A stretch of 64,000 nt of DNA, taken from positions 186,001-250,000 of the forward strand of contig NZ_JAPPUX010000003.1 in the NCBI RefSeq assembly GCF_026712185.1, read 5' to 3'. Under the pieces are notes generated by a model. That model saw only the letters and a list, made by a program, of their open reading frames with translations. It searched no databases and was not told the DNA's origin. This stretch comes from Nocardioides pini (lineage in GTDB: Bacteria; Actinomycetota; Actinomycetes; Propionibacteriales; Nocardioidaceae). The translations under genes and the position numbers were made by a program. This document shows, in pieces, positions 16,565-24,715 of this stretch; within the stretch, counting starts at the first letter, position 1; the number at the start of each line of letters is the position of its first letter.

Positions 16565-17278
16565 TCAGTCGCCCGTCGGCCCGAACCGCTCGACCCGGAT
16601 CGCCGCGGGGTCGAGGCCGCACGCGACGAGCAGGTCCTCGGCGTACGACGCGAAGCGGGCCGAGCCGCAGACGTAGCCGAGGTCGACGCCGTCGACCAGC
16701 GGCGCCAGCTCGTCTGCCGTGAACGGCCCGGCGGACCGGCCGTCGGCGTCGGCCCGGGTGAAGGCCAGGGTCGCGCCGTGACGCTCGAGCTCGGCGGCGT
16801 AGGCGAGGTCGTCGCGGGACCGGCCCATCGCGGCGATGCGCAGCAGGTCGGTGCGACCGAGGCGCCGTGCGGTGCGTGCCATCGCGACGGCCGGCACGAC
16901 ACCGGTGCCGCCGACGAGGCACAGGATGCGGGCCTTGGTGTCCCAGACGAACCAGCGACCGATCGGCCCGCGCAGCTCCAGCACGTCGCCCACCTCGGCG
17001 ACATCGGCGAGGAACTCCGAGACCTCCCCGTCGGGCTGTCGCTCGACGAGGAGCTCGAGCAGCGGGTCGTCGCTGTCGGAGGCGAGGGAGTACGAGCGCT
17101 GGGCGGTGTAGCCGTCGGGCGCGCGCAGCCGGAGGATGTAGTGCTGCCCCGGCAGGTGGTGCGGCCGGTCGTCGACGTGCAACCGCAACCGGACCGTGTT
17201 CGCGGTCGGCTGGTCCTTCTCGATGATGCGGCCGTCGCTCCAGGCCGCCATGGGTGCCGGCGCCACGTCAGTCGTCAC
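16565..17278 (-). CDS. FAD/NAD(P)-binding oxidoreductase (ferredoxin-NADP reductase type)
   Basis: The protein is 237 aa. A flavin-binding barrel (HLPGQHYILRLRAPDGYTAQ, then RSYSLAS, the FAD motif RxYS) is followed by a nicotinamide-binding half (ILCLVGGTGVVPAVAMARTA; GYVCGSARFASYAEDLLV). There is no plant-type ferredoxin domain. The gene overlaps the upstream molybdoenzyme gene by 11 bases, so this reductase probably passes electrons to or from that enzyme. GTG start at 17278. Confidence 0.88.
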   Translation of the reverse strand: MTTDVAPAPMAAWSDGRIIEKDQPTANTVRLRLHVDDRPHHLPGQHYILRLRAPDGYTAQRSYSLASDSDDPLLELLVERQPDGEVSEFLADVAEVGDVLELRGPIGRWFVWDTKARILCLVGGTGVVPAVAMARTARRLGRTDLLRIAAMGRSRDDLAYAAELERHGATLAFTRADADGRSAGPFTADELAPLVDGVDLGYVCGSARFASYAEDLLVACGLDPAAIRVERFGPTGD

Positions 17279-17879
17279 CCTGGTAGCGCTGCTCGCGCCA
17301 CGGGTCGCCCCGGTCGTGGTAGCCGTTCTGCTCCCAGAAGCCCGGCAGGTCCTCCGCCATCAGCTCGAGCCGCGAGAGCCACTTGGCCGACTTCCAGAAG
17401 TAGAGGTGCGGCACCAGCAGGCGCAGCGGCCCGCCGTGCTGACGGGGGAGCGGCTTGCCGTCGAAGCTCCACACCACCCACGCGCGCCCGCCGGTGACGT
17501 CGGCCAGCGGCAGGTTGGTCGTGTAGCCGGTGACCGAGTGCGCCATGACGAAGGCCGCCGCTGGGTCCGGCCTCGCGACCGCGAGCAGGTCGTCGACGCT
17601 GACACCGCTGAAGGTGGTGTCGAGCTTGGACCAGGTGGTGACGCAGTGGATGTCGCCGAAGAAGGTCGAGCCCGGGAGGGCCTGCAGCTCCTGCCAGGTC
17701 CAGGTGTGCGGCGACTCGACGAGGCCGTCGATGCTGAACGTCCACGACTCCTCGGGCTGGTGCGGCGTGGCCTCGGCGCTCAGGACCGGCCACGACGAGC
17801 CGGTGTCGTACTGGCCCGGTGGGAGCCGGCCGCGCTCCGGCTCGGGACGGCGGCGGTGGAATCCTCGGGTGACAGGCAT
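17268..17879 (-). CDS. Sulfite-oxidase-fold molybdopterin-dependent oxidoreductase
   Basis: The protein is 203 aa. It contains the SUOX molybdopterin fold: FSIDGLVESPHTWTWQELQ, then GDIHCVTTWSK, in which Cys79 is the expected molybdenum ligand. FVMAHSVTGYTTNLPLADV, PLPRQHGGPLRLLVPHLYFWKSAKW and GYHDRGDPWREQRY follow. No Tat or Sec signal is visible (start MPVTRGFHRRRPEPERGR), so it is probably cytoplasmic, unlike periplasmic MsrP/YedY. The substrate is unknown. GAGGAG precedes the ATG. It forms a two-gene operon with the reductase and would use cofactor made by moaC/mog/moeA. Confidence 0.88.
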   Translation of the reverse strand: MPVTRGFHRRRPEPERGRLPPGQYDTGSSWPVLSAEATPHQPEESWTFSIDGLVESPHTWTWQELQALPGSTFFGDIHCVTTWSKLDTTFSGVSVDDLLAVARPDPAAAFVMAHSVTGYTTNLPLADVTGGRAWVVWSFDGKPLPRQHGGPLRLLVPHLYFWKSAKWLSRLELMAEDLPGFWEQNGYHDRGDPWREQRYQGDD

Positions 17880-17932
17880 CGATGCTCCTCGGGGTGGGCT
17901 CGTGCTCGACCGGACAGGACCAGTCTGCCGGC

Positions 17933-18982
17933 TCAGCCGTTGCGGCCGCGAGCGGTGACCGGCCACGGGTCGTCCCCGGTGGTGGGCCACAGCTCGTCGG
18001 CGAGGTTGACCGCGGTGCAGCAGTGGTTGGGCACGACGAGGACCCTGCTGCCGAGCGCCGGCAGCCGACCCGGCACCTCGGCGACGGCGTGGTGCTCCGA
18101 CAGCTGCACGATCCGGGCGTCGGGGTGGTCGAGGAGCCGGCCGGAGCCCGATGCGTAGGGGGCGCGGTCGGCGCCGAGCACCTTGGACCCGGCGTCGAGG
18201 ACGGCCCGGCCTCCGGCGTGGCTCACCACGGTCGCCACCGCGGTCAGGGCGACCTGCTCGGGCGTCGCCGAGCCGAGCTCCCACTGCTGGGCGTCGTTGA
18301 ACACGTAGACGCCTGGCCGGAGCTCGGTCAGCACCGTGGTGTCCGCGTGCTCGAGCGAGGGTGTGGACCCGCCGCTCACGACCTCGACGTCGAGGCCGGC
18401 GGCCCTGACCGCCTCGCTCGCGACGGCGAGGGCGACACCCTCGTCGCGGGCCGCGGCCGCCCGCGCGCCGGGTGAGTAGGAGTGACCCGGGAAGGTGAAC
18501 ACGCCGCGGACGGCCAGGTCGCCGGCGGCGAGCGCGACGTCGCCGGCCGCGGTCGGCTCGACGCCGCTGCGGTGGTGACCGGAGTCGACCTCGATCACCA
18601 CCTCGGTGCCCGAGCCGGCCAGGAGTGCGGCCGCCGCGCGGGCACCGCCGACGGAGTCGACACCGATCGCCAGCCGCACGCCCGACGAGGCGAGCGAGCG
18701 GAGACGCCCCGCCAGCGCGGTCGTCAGCCACAGCGGGTAGGCGACGAACAGGTCCGTGACGCCTGCTGCTGCGAAGGCCTCGGCCTCCCCGACGGTGGCG
18801 ACGGTCAGCCCGGCGGCTCCGGCGTCGAGCTGCAGCCGGGCGATGTCCGCGGACTTGTGCGTCTTGGCGTGCGGACGCAGCGCGACACCCGCCGCCGCGG
18901 CCGCCTCGGCGGCGCGCGCGACGTTGGCGTGCAGCCGGTCGACGTCGACCCGGAGGTAGGGCGTGGCCCGCTCCGCCGTCAT
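17933..18982 (-). CDS. PLP-dependent D-threonine aldolase / D-serine dehydratase-like protein
   Basis: The protein is 349 aa. It is an alanine-racemase-fold type III PLP enzyme. PYLRVDVDRLHANV and ALRPHAKTHKSADIAR hold the PLP lysine (HAKTHK). GVFTFPGHSY, VSGGSTPSL and LRPGVYVFNDAQQWELG follow. The C-terminal domain ends with SEHHAVAEVPG and VVPNHCCTAVNL, which carries the metal-binding His/Cys pair of D-threonine aldolase and D-serine dehydratase. Exact substrate unknown. The ATG overlaps the peptidase E-like stop (ATGA), so the two are translationally coupled. Confidence 0.85.
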   Translation of the reverse strand: MTAERATPYLRVDVDRLHANVARAAEAAAAAGVALRPHAKTHKSADIARLQLDAGAAGLTVATVGEAEAFAAAGVTDLFVAYPLWLTTALAGRLRSLASSGVRLAIGVDSVGGARAAAALLAGSGTEVVIEVDSGHHRSGVEPTAAGDVALAAGDLAVRGVFTFPGHSYSPGARAAAARDEGVALAVASEAVRAAGLDVEVVSGGSTPSLEHADTTVLTELRPGVYVFNDAQQWELGSATPEQVALTAVATVVSHAGGRAVLDAGSKVLGADRAPYASGSGRLLDHPDARIVQLSEHHAVAEVPGRLPALGSRVLVVPNHCCTAVNLADELWPTTGDDPWPVTARGRNG

Positions 18983-19635
18983 CCGAAGCGCCTCCACTCG
19001 CCCTCCGAGACGACCTCGACCCGGTCGCCGTCCACGAGGACCGCGGACTGCTCGTCGAGGGCGTACGCCGGGTTGCCGAGGCCGGCGGCCCACTCGGCGG
19101 CGGCCTCCATCGTGTTGGACGGGAAGAGCCCGACGTGGGGGAAGATCGAGAAGTCGACGACACCCAGGGTCGCGTCGCCCTCCTCGGGCCGCCACTCGAC
19201 GAACAGGTCGCCGATGCGAGGGGTGAGCGCCATGCTGCCGGCGCTGACACCGACCCACACGGTGTCGCCCAGCTCTGGGAGGAGGCCGGCGAGCCCGGAC
19301 TCCCGCAGCCAGTGGGCGAGGTACGTCGCCTCGCCGCCGTCGACGAGCAGCACGTCGGCCTCGCGCACCCAGGGCACCCAGCGGTCCGGGTCGATCGTCG
19401 GGAGCGCCGTCAGCTCCAGCAGGCCGACGGAACGCCAGCCGAGGCCGGTCATCGTCGCCGGTGACCCGTCGGTGACGAACCGTCGCAGCGACACGGGCCC
19501 GCACATGGGATGACCCCACTGCGCCGTCGGGATGCACAGTGCGGTCGAGTCCTCGACCGGCTTGCCGAGCAGGTCGACCAGGGCGGCCCGGATGCTGTCG
19601 TTGGTCACGCCGCCGGAGGTGAGCAGGAGCTTCAT
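18979..19635 (-). CDS. Peptidase E-like (S51) serine hydrolase
   Basis: The protein is 218 aa. It has a class I glutamine-amidotransferase-like fold with a serine nucleophile: MKLLLTSGGVTNDSIRAAL start, ADVLLVDGGEATYLAHWL, and GVSAGSM with Ser131 as nucleophile. PHVGLFPSNTM holds the expected histidine. S51 enzymes cleave Asp-X dipeptides; the substrate here is not known. ATG 19635 lies six bases after the minus-strand box GACGAT. It forms an operon with the PLP enzyme and is divergent from the next gene by 42 bases. Confidence 0.82.
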   Translation of the reverse strand: MKLLLTSGGVTNDSIRAALVDLLGKPVEDSTALCIPTAQWGHPMCGPVSLRRFVTDGSPATMTGLGWRSVGLLELTALPTIDPDRWVPWVREADVLLVDGGEATYLAHWLRESGLAGLLPELGDTVWVGVSAGSMALTPRIGDLFVEWRPEEGDATLGVVDFSIFPHVGLFPSNTMEAAAEWAAGLGNPAYALDEQSAVLVDGDRVEVVSEGEWRRFG

Positions 19636-19641
19636 GCCCGC

Positions 19642-19671
19642 ATCGTCGCAGGCCGGGCCCGGCGCTACGGT
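19642..19671. promoter_or_regulatory. Compact divergent promoter pair
   Basis: On the plus strand TACGGT (19666-19671) is six bases before GTG 19678. On the minus strand GACGAT (complement of 19642-19647) is six bases before ATG 19635. Both genes would be leaderless, and the two start codons are only 42 bases apart, so the -35 regions overlap the opposite gene's promoter. Confidence 0.5.
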
Positions 19672-19677
19672 CGTCCC

Positions 19678-20289
19678 GTGAGCGACTACCAGCGGATCCT
19701 CGTGGTCAGCACGCGGGCCGGCGCGGCGGAGGTCGCGCGGGTGCGGGCAGGGATCGGGGCGTCCGCGGTCGTCCTCACCGCGCCGACCGCCGACGGCAAG
19801 CGCGTCGTGCAGGAGCTGGGGCACACCGCCCACCCGGAGATGCTGCTGGCGCCGGTCCGCTTCCCCGACGTGGACCGTGGGCACCGGCTCGACGAGGTCG
19901 TGCGCCGCCACGCGGTCGCGGACCGGTTCCGCGACGTCGTCGTGGTGGCCGACCCCGCCACGATCACCCTCCTGCTGAGGGTGCTCGCTCCCGACCAGCT
20001 GCCCGCCTCGGGACCCGTGACCGAGGTCGGCCTCCCGCGGGGGCCGCGGCCGGTGCCGCTCGGTCGCGCGGCCGTGGCGGGCGTGGTCCTCGCCCTGCTC
20101 GCGATGCTGCTGTCGGCCGTGACACCGGTGTGGGTGCTGCCCGCGCTGGCGACGGTCGCCGGGCTGGTGCTGCTGGTCGTGCCCGGACGCCGGTGGCTCG
20201 GACAGTCGCTGCTCATCGCGGTCGCGGTGTCGCTCGGCGTCTCGTTGCTCGCCGTCGCCGGGTCGGCCCGGTTCCCCGGCGCGTGGTGA
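19678..20289 (+). CDS. Unrecognised protein with two or three C-terminal membrane helices
   Basis: The protein is 203 aa. The first 120 residues look like a small soluble alpha/beta domain (SDYQRILVVSTRAGAAEVARV; DVVVVADPATITLLLRVLAPDQ). Hydrophobic stretches follow at about 126-146, 149-164 and 175-195. I do not recognise the family. The position of the GTG start is supported by a leaderless -10 box. Confidence 0.7.
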   Translation: MSDYQRILVVSTRAGAAEVARVRAGIGASAVVLTAPTADGKRVVQELGHTAHPEMLLAPVRFPDVDRGHRLDEVVRRHAVADRFRDVVVVADPATITLLLRVLAPDQLPASGPVTEVGLPRGPRPVPLGRAAVAGVVLALLAMLLSAVTPVWVLPALATVAGLVLLVVPGRRWLGQSLLIAVAVSLGVSLLAVAGSARFPGAW

Positions 20290-20332
20290 GTGCGGCGCCC
20301 GGCGCCCCGGCGGGGTCGCCCGGCGCGGCGGC

Positions 20333-20560
20333 TCAGCCCTTGCGCGGACCGAAGAGCAGCCCGCGGCGACTGGCCTTGCGCGGCTGCGGGATCGCGGGCG
20401 CGGGCCACCACTCGAGGCTCGCGTAGCCGGCGCGGTTGAATCCCTCGCGGTAGACGAAGTTGTCGCCGCACGAGCACACCCAGCGCTCTCCCACCTCGTG
20501 GTCCTCGCCGGACGGCGCTCCCTCGGTCTGCAGGCAGACGTGGATCATCGTCGAGTCCAT
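20333..20560 (-). CDS. Small conserved-looking hypothetical protein
   Basis: The protein is 75 aa: MDSTMIHVCLQTEGAPSGE... with a single CxC (WVCSCGDNFVYREGF) and a basic tail (RRGLLFGPRKG). GGGAGGGAGC before ATG 20560 is a clear ribosome-binding site, which favours it over the longer frame to 20683. No known domain. It lies just downstream of Pmt on the same strand. Confidence 0.65.
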   Translation of the reverse strand: MDSTMIHVCLQTEGAPSGEDHEVGERWVCSCGDNFVYREGFNRAGYASLEWWPAPAIPQPRKASRRGLLFGPRKG

Positions 20561-20705
20561 CAACGCTCCCTCCCTCGCGTCGAGCCCTGGCACAAACCCC
20601 CGTGTGTGCAGGTTCGACCATGGTCGTGGCGCTCTCGTCGAAAGAGAATGGCCGCGCGCCGAAGTGCGGTCCATCTTGAGCAAACCTCGGTGGTTCCTGC
20701 TGGGT

Positions 20706-22277
20706 TCAGATCCAGCGCTGGAACCAGATGCGGTGGTCCCACTCCGCCTTCGTCAGCAGCGCGTCGGTCCAGATCGGCCAGAACCACGCGAAGGAGATGA
20801 GCGCGAGCACGGTGTAGCTGCCCGCGACGACGACGCCGAACGTGCGCCGAGGGGTGGGCACGTCGGACGTCCCGATCAGGTGGCCCATCACCAGCGTGAT
20901 CGACAGGACGAGGAACGGCAGCGTCGTGATGGCGTAGAAGAAGAAGATCGGCCGGTCGTCGTAGGCGAACCACGGCAGCCAGGTGCTGGCGATGCCGGCG
21001 ACCACGACGCCGTGGCGCCAGTCCCGCGCGCCGACCCACAGCAGCAGCGACGCGACCGCCGCCAGGCAGCCGCCCCACCAGATGACGGGGTTGCCGAGGA
21101 GCAGCACCTGGCGGATGCAGCTCGAGCCCGACGGCGCCTCGCACCCCTGCGACCCGGGCTGGATGTCGGTCTGCGCGTCGACCCCCACCGGACGTCCCAT
21201 CACCAGCCACGTCGACGGCTTGGAGGCGTAGACGTGCGTCGAGTCGTTGAGGAAGTGGCTGTGGAACGTGTAGACGTCCTGGTGGTACGACCACAGCGAC
21301 CGCAGCGACTGGGTGACCTCGCCGAGGCCGTCGGCGTCGGGCTCGCTCGCGGTCGGCCACGGCTTCCCGCCGCCGTACGACGTGTACTGCGTGTCGCTGA
21401 ACGCGTCCTCGTAGGCGTCGGCGTGCACCAGCCAGCCCGTCCACGACGCGACGTACGTCGCCAGCGCGACGCCCACCAGTGCGACGAACGCCGGCACCCC
21501 GTCCAGGACGACCGAGCGGAGCAGCGGGCGGCGCTCGCCGAACGCGCGTCGCGCGCCGGCGCTCCACACCCAGGCGAGGAGGCCGAACAGGGCGAGCGCG
21601 TAGACGCCCGACCACTTGGTGCCGCACGCGAGGCCGAAGCTCACCCCGCCGAGGACCAGCCACGGCCGCCACCAGGTGCGGGTCGCGCCCCCGGCCAGCC
21701 GGTCGCGCAGCCACTGGCGGTCGGCCACCACGCAGTGCACGCCGCAGAGGGTGAAGAACGCCAGGAAGATGTCGAGCAGGGCGAGCCGCGACAGCACGAG
21801 CTGCAGGCCGTCGAGGGACAGCAGCAGGCCCGCGACGAGCCCGAGCAGCGTCGAGCCCGTCACGCGCCGGGCGAAGCGGCACATCAGCAGGACCATCAGC
21901 GCGCCGACCACCGCCGACGCCGTGCGCCAGCCGGTGGGGTCCATCCCGAAGACCTTGATCCCGGCGGCGATCAGCCACTTGCCCACCTCGGGGTGGACGA
22001 TCATCGAGGGACCGTCCTGGAACAGCCCGGTCAGGTTGCCGTTGAGGATCGTCTTGTCGGCGTCCTCGACGTAGCCGCGCACGTAGCCGTGGTTGAGCAG
22101 CGACCACGCGTCCTTGGCGTAGTAGGTCTCGTCGAAGGAGAACGCGTGCGGCGTGCCGAGGTGCCAGCGGCGCAGGAAGAAGGCCAGCGCGGCGAGGCAC
22201 AGCGCGCCCGCCCACCCGAGCACCGGGTCCTCCGACCGCCAGCGCGGACGATTCCGCTCGGCGGCAGTCGGGCTCAC
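20706..22277 (-). CDS. pmt: Dolichyl-phosphate-mannose--protein mannosyltransferase (Pmt)
   Basis: The protein is 523 aa with about 10-11 membrane helices. GT39-type polyprenyl-phosphate-mannose:protein O-mannosyltransferase, working on secreted proteins at the outer face of the membrane. The catalytic acidic pair is in FSFDETYYAKDAWSLLNHGY (DE near residue 49). IVHPEVGKWLIAAGIKVFG, LLSLDGLQLVLSRLALLDIFL and KWSGVYALALFG are further family motifs. GTG 22277 lies six bases after TAGGCT on the minus strand. Adjacent to rsmI in mycobacteria (Rv1002c-Rv1003); here a PhoX-like gene is inserted between them. Confidence 0.9.
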   Translation of the reverse strand: MSPTAAERNRPRWRSEDPVLGWAGALCLAALAFFLRRWHLGTPHAFSFDETYYAKDAWSLLNHGYVRGYVEDADKTILNGNLTGLFQDGPSMIVHPEVGKWLIAAGIKVFGMDPTGWRTASAVVGALMVLLMCRFARRVTGSTLLGLVAGLLLSLDGLQLVLSRLALLDIFLAFFTLCGVHCVVADRQWLRDRLAGGATRTWWRPWLVLGGVSFGLACGTKWSGVYALALFGLLAWVWSAGARRAFGERRPLLRSVVLDGVPAFVALVGVALATYVASWTGWLVHADAYEDAFSDTQYTSYGGGKPWPTASEPDADGLGEVTQSLRSLWSYHQDVYTFHSHFLNDSTHVYASKPSTWLVMGRPVGVDAQTDIQPGSQGCEAPSGSSCIRQVLLLGNPVIWWGGCLAAVASLLLWVGARDWRHGVVVAGIASTWLPWFAYDDRPIFFFYAITTLPFLVLSITLVMGHLIGTSDVPTPRRTFGVVVAGSYTVLALISFAWFWPIWTDALLTKAEWDHRIWFQRWI

Positions 22278-22336
22278 GCGGGCAGCCTAGCCAGACGTCA
22301 CCCTCCCTCACGCACGTGCGGGCACGACGCGGACGC

Positions 22337-23782
22337 TCACACGCCGATCGAGGCCCAGTCGCCCCAGATGGCGAACGTCAGCCCGCGGCTGGCCTGGATG
22401 TTGACGAAGAGGGTGTGCCCGTCCGGGCTGAAGGTCGACCCGGCGAACTCGTCGCCCTCGCGGCCGGGCATCGCGTTGCGGGCGATGGAGAACAGGTCGC
22501 CGTCGGTGGTCAGTCCGCGGAGGAAGTTGCCCTGGTCGTGGTCCTCGCACAGCACCAGGGTGCCGCGCGGGCTGGTGGTGACGTTGTCGGGGAAGTCGAG
22601 CACCTCCCGGCTTTCGGACTGGTAGACGCACCGCAGGGTCTGGGTGCGGGTGTCGTACGCCCACACCTGGCCGAAGCCCTTACCGTAGCCGTTCACGTTG
22701 TCGGGGCCCGTCATCGCCGGACCCCCGCCCTGGGTGGCGGTGAAGTAGACGACGCCGTCGTGGAAGATCTGGCCCTCGCAGCGCGAGAAGTGGGCCGCGC
22801 CCTTCGCCCGGCCCTGGTCGCCCACGAAGTTGATCGCGGTGTCGTTGCTCGTCGGCGCCGGCTCGCCCGGCGTGTAGGGGAACTCGACGTCCGGCTCGTC
22901 GATGTCGACCCACTCGACGTCGTGGACGGTCGTGGTGTCCTGGTGCGCCTCGAGGTGCAGGTTGGGCCGGCCGACGACGGCGAGCATCTGCAGCCGGCCG
23001 TTGTGGTCGAGGTTGCGGTGGTCGTCGCGTCGCTCGCGCGGCACGTAGCGGTAGAAGCCGGACGGGAAGGCGAAGTTGTCCTCGGTCAGGTAGAGCACGC
23101 CCTCGGTCGGGTCGTACGACACCGCCTCGTGCGCGAACCGTCCGGCCTTGCGCAGCGGGCGGGCGTCGGCGAGGCCGCCCGCGGGGACCTCGAAGACGTA
23201 GCCGTGCCGCTTCTGCAGGGGCACGTTGGACGCGCCGGTGAAGTCGGGTCCGACGTCGGGACCGTTGACGGTCTCCTCGCAGGTCACCCAGGCGCCCCAC
23301 GGCATCTGGCCGCCGCTGCAGTTCATCATCGTGCCGCTCAGGCTGGTGTAGGCGTCCTGCACCTCGCCGAACCTCGTCACCTGGATCGTGGTCGTGCCCG
23401 CGCCGCCGCGCTTGTCGTAGGGCTTGGTCGGCCCGAACGCCGGCTGCGGGTTGTTGACCTCGTGGTTGCGCACCAGCAGCACCGATCCGCCCGGCCCGGC
23501 GAAGGCGCCCATCCCGTCGTGCCGGCCGGGCAGCCGGGTGCCGTCGCGCAGCGTCACCGGCGTGGACGTGTCGTGGAACGAGCGGTAGGAGAAGCCCGCG
23601 GGCAGGTGGAGGCGTACGGCGCCGTCGCGCGCGTCGGCGACGGGGACCAGCGGCCCGACGGCGGCGCCGACGACGGCGCCCGTCCGCGAGAGCGCGGCGG
23701 CGTTGGCGAAGCCGGCGAACGGGCCGGCGACGAGGGCGCCACCGAGGGCTCCCTTGATGGCGGTGCGGCGGTTGAGCTCCAT
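22337..23782 (-). CDS. PhoX-like (DUF839) Tat-exported phosphatase-family protein
   Basis: The protein is 481 aa. A twin-arginine signal (MELNRRTAIKGALGGALVAG) covers residues 1-28. The mature part is a beta-propeller of the PhoX/DUF839 type: LLVRNHEVNNPQP, TMMNCSGGQMPWGAWVTCEET, GRFAHEAVSYDPTEGVLYLTEDN and LVLCEDHDQGNFLRGLTTDG are hallmark stretches. These supply calcium/iron ligands in PhoX alkaline phosphatases. Phosphatase activity is inferred from family only. GGAGGT lies before the ATG. Confidence 0.85.
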   Translation of the reverse strand: MELNRRTAIKGALGGALVAGPFAGFANAAALSRTGAVVGAAVGPLVPVADARDGAVRLHLPAGFSYRSFHDTSTPVTLRDGTRLPGRHDGMGAFAGPGGSVLLVRNHEVNNPQPAFGPTKPYDKRGGAGTTTIQVTRFGEVQDAYTSLSGTMMNCSGGQMPWGAWVTCEETVNGPDVGPDFTGASNVPLQKRHGYVFEVPAGGLADARPLRKAGRFAHEAVSYDPTEGVLYLTEDNFAFPSGFYRYVPRERRDDHRNLDHNGRLQMLAVVGRPNLHLEAHQDTTTVHDVEWVDIDEPDVEFPYTPGEPAPTSNDTAINFVGDQGRAKGAAHFSRCEGQIFHDGVVYFTATQGGGPAMTGPDNVNGYGKGFGQVWAYDTRTQTLRCVYQSESREVLDFPDNVTTSPRGTLVLCEDHDQGNFLRGLTTDGDLFSIARNAMPGREGDEFAGSTFSPDGHTLFVNIQASRGLTFAIWGDWASIGV

Positions 23783-23872
23783 GCGAGTGACCTCCGAGGG
23801 CGCGACACGGGTGGGGGGATCTCGTCACGCTAGGGGTCGAAGGCCGGGAGCGGAACCCCTGTCGCGGGCATC

Positions 23873-23887
23873 TACGGTGAACCCATG
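23873..23887 (+). promoter_or_regulatory. -10 box and leaderless start of rsmI
   Basis: TACGGT at 23873-23878 is six bases before ATG 23885, with no ribosome-binding site between them. Confidence 0.55.
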
Positions 23888-24715
23888 ACTGGCGTCCTGG
23901 TCCTCGCGGGCACCCCGATCGGGCAGGCCGGCGACGCGCCGCCGCGGCTCGCCGCCGAGCTCTCGGGGGCCGACGTCGTCGCGGCCGAGGACACCCGGCG
24001 GCTCAAGCGGCTGTGCTCCGACCTCGGCATCACGCTGTCCGGCCGGGTCGTGTCCTACTTCGAGGGCAACGAGCAGGCTCGCACGCCCGCGCTGCTGGAG
24101 GCGCTGCTGGCCGGCGAGCGGGTGGTGCTGGTGACCGACGCGGGGATGCCGAGCGTCTCCGACCCGGGCTACCGGCTGGTCGCCGCGGCGGTCGAGCACG
24201 ACGTACGCGTCACGGCCGTCCCGGGGCCCAGCGCGGTCCTGACCGCGCTGGCGGTGTGCGGGCTGCCGGTCGACCGGTTCTGCTTCGAGGGCTTCCTGCC
24301 CCGCAAGGCGGGCGAGCGCGGGCGGCGGCTCGCTGCCCTGGCCGCCGAGGAGCGCACGATGGTCTTCTTCGAGGCGCCCCACCGCACCGAGGCGGCGCTG
24401 GCGGCGATGGCCGAGGCGCTGGGCGAGGACCGTCCCGCCGCCGTCTGCCGCGAGCTGACGAAGACGCACGAGGAGGTGCGCCGCGGTCCGCTGGGCGAGC
24501 TCGTCGCCTGGGCGGCCGAGGGCGTGCGCGGCGAGGTCACCATCGTCGTCGAGGGCTCGAGCGGGGCCCCGGCCCTCGACACCGACCCCGGCACGCTGCG
24601 CGCGGCGGTCGCCGACCTCGAGGCCGCCGGCTCCACCCGCAAGGAGGCGATCGCGGAGGTCGCCAAGCGGGCCGGCCTGCCGAAGCGGGAGGTGTACGAC
24701 GTTGTCCACCGCTGA
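23885..24715 (+). CDS. rsmI: 16S rRNA (cytidine1402-2'-O)-methyltransferase RsmI
   Basis: The protein is 276 aa. A tetrapyrrole-methylase fold that 2'-O-methylates C1402 in the decoding site. Motifs are LAGTPIGQAGDAPPRLAAEL, AEDTRRLKRLC, VVLVTDAGMPSVSDPG, VTAVPGPSAVLTAL and GFLPRKAGER. It overlaps tatD by 14 bases and opens the rsmI-tatD-rpfB-rsmA-ispE run known from mycobacteria. Confidence 0.93.
   Translation: MTGVLVLAGTPIGQAGDAPPRLAAELSGADVVAAEDTRRLKRLCSDLGITLSGRVVSYFEGNEQARTPALLEALLAGERVVLVTDAGMPSVSDPGYRLVAAAVEHDVRVTAVPGPSAVLTALAVCGLPVDRFCFEGFLPRKAGERGRRLAALAAEERTMVFFEAPHRTEAALAAMAEALGEDRPAAVCRELTKTHEEVRRGPLGELVAWAAEGVRGEVTIVVEGSSGAPALDTDPGTLRAAVADLEAAGSTRKEAIAEVAKRAGLPKREVYDVVHR

Noticed and set aside
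15010..17004. Extended 664-codon reading of the antiporter gene into the reductase region
   Set aside because: Only the part from ATG 16197 resembles an antiporter. Upstream residues are shadow translation of the reductase gene and the leader.
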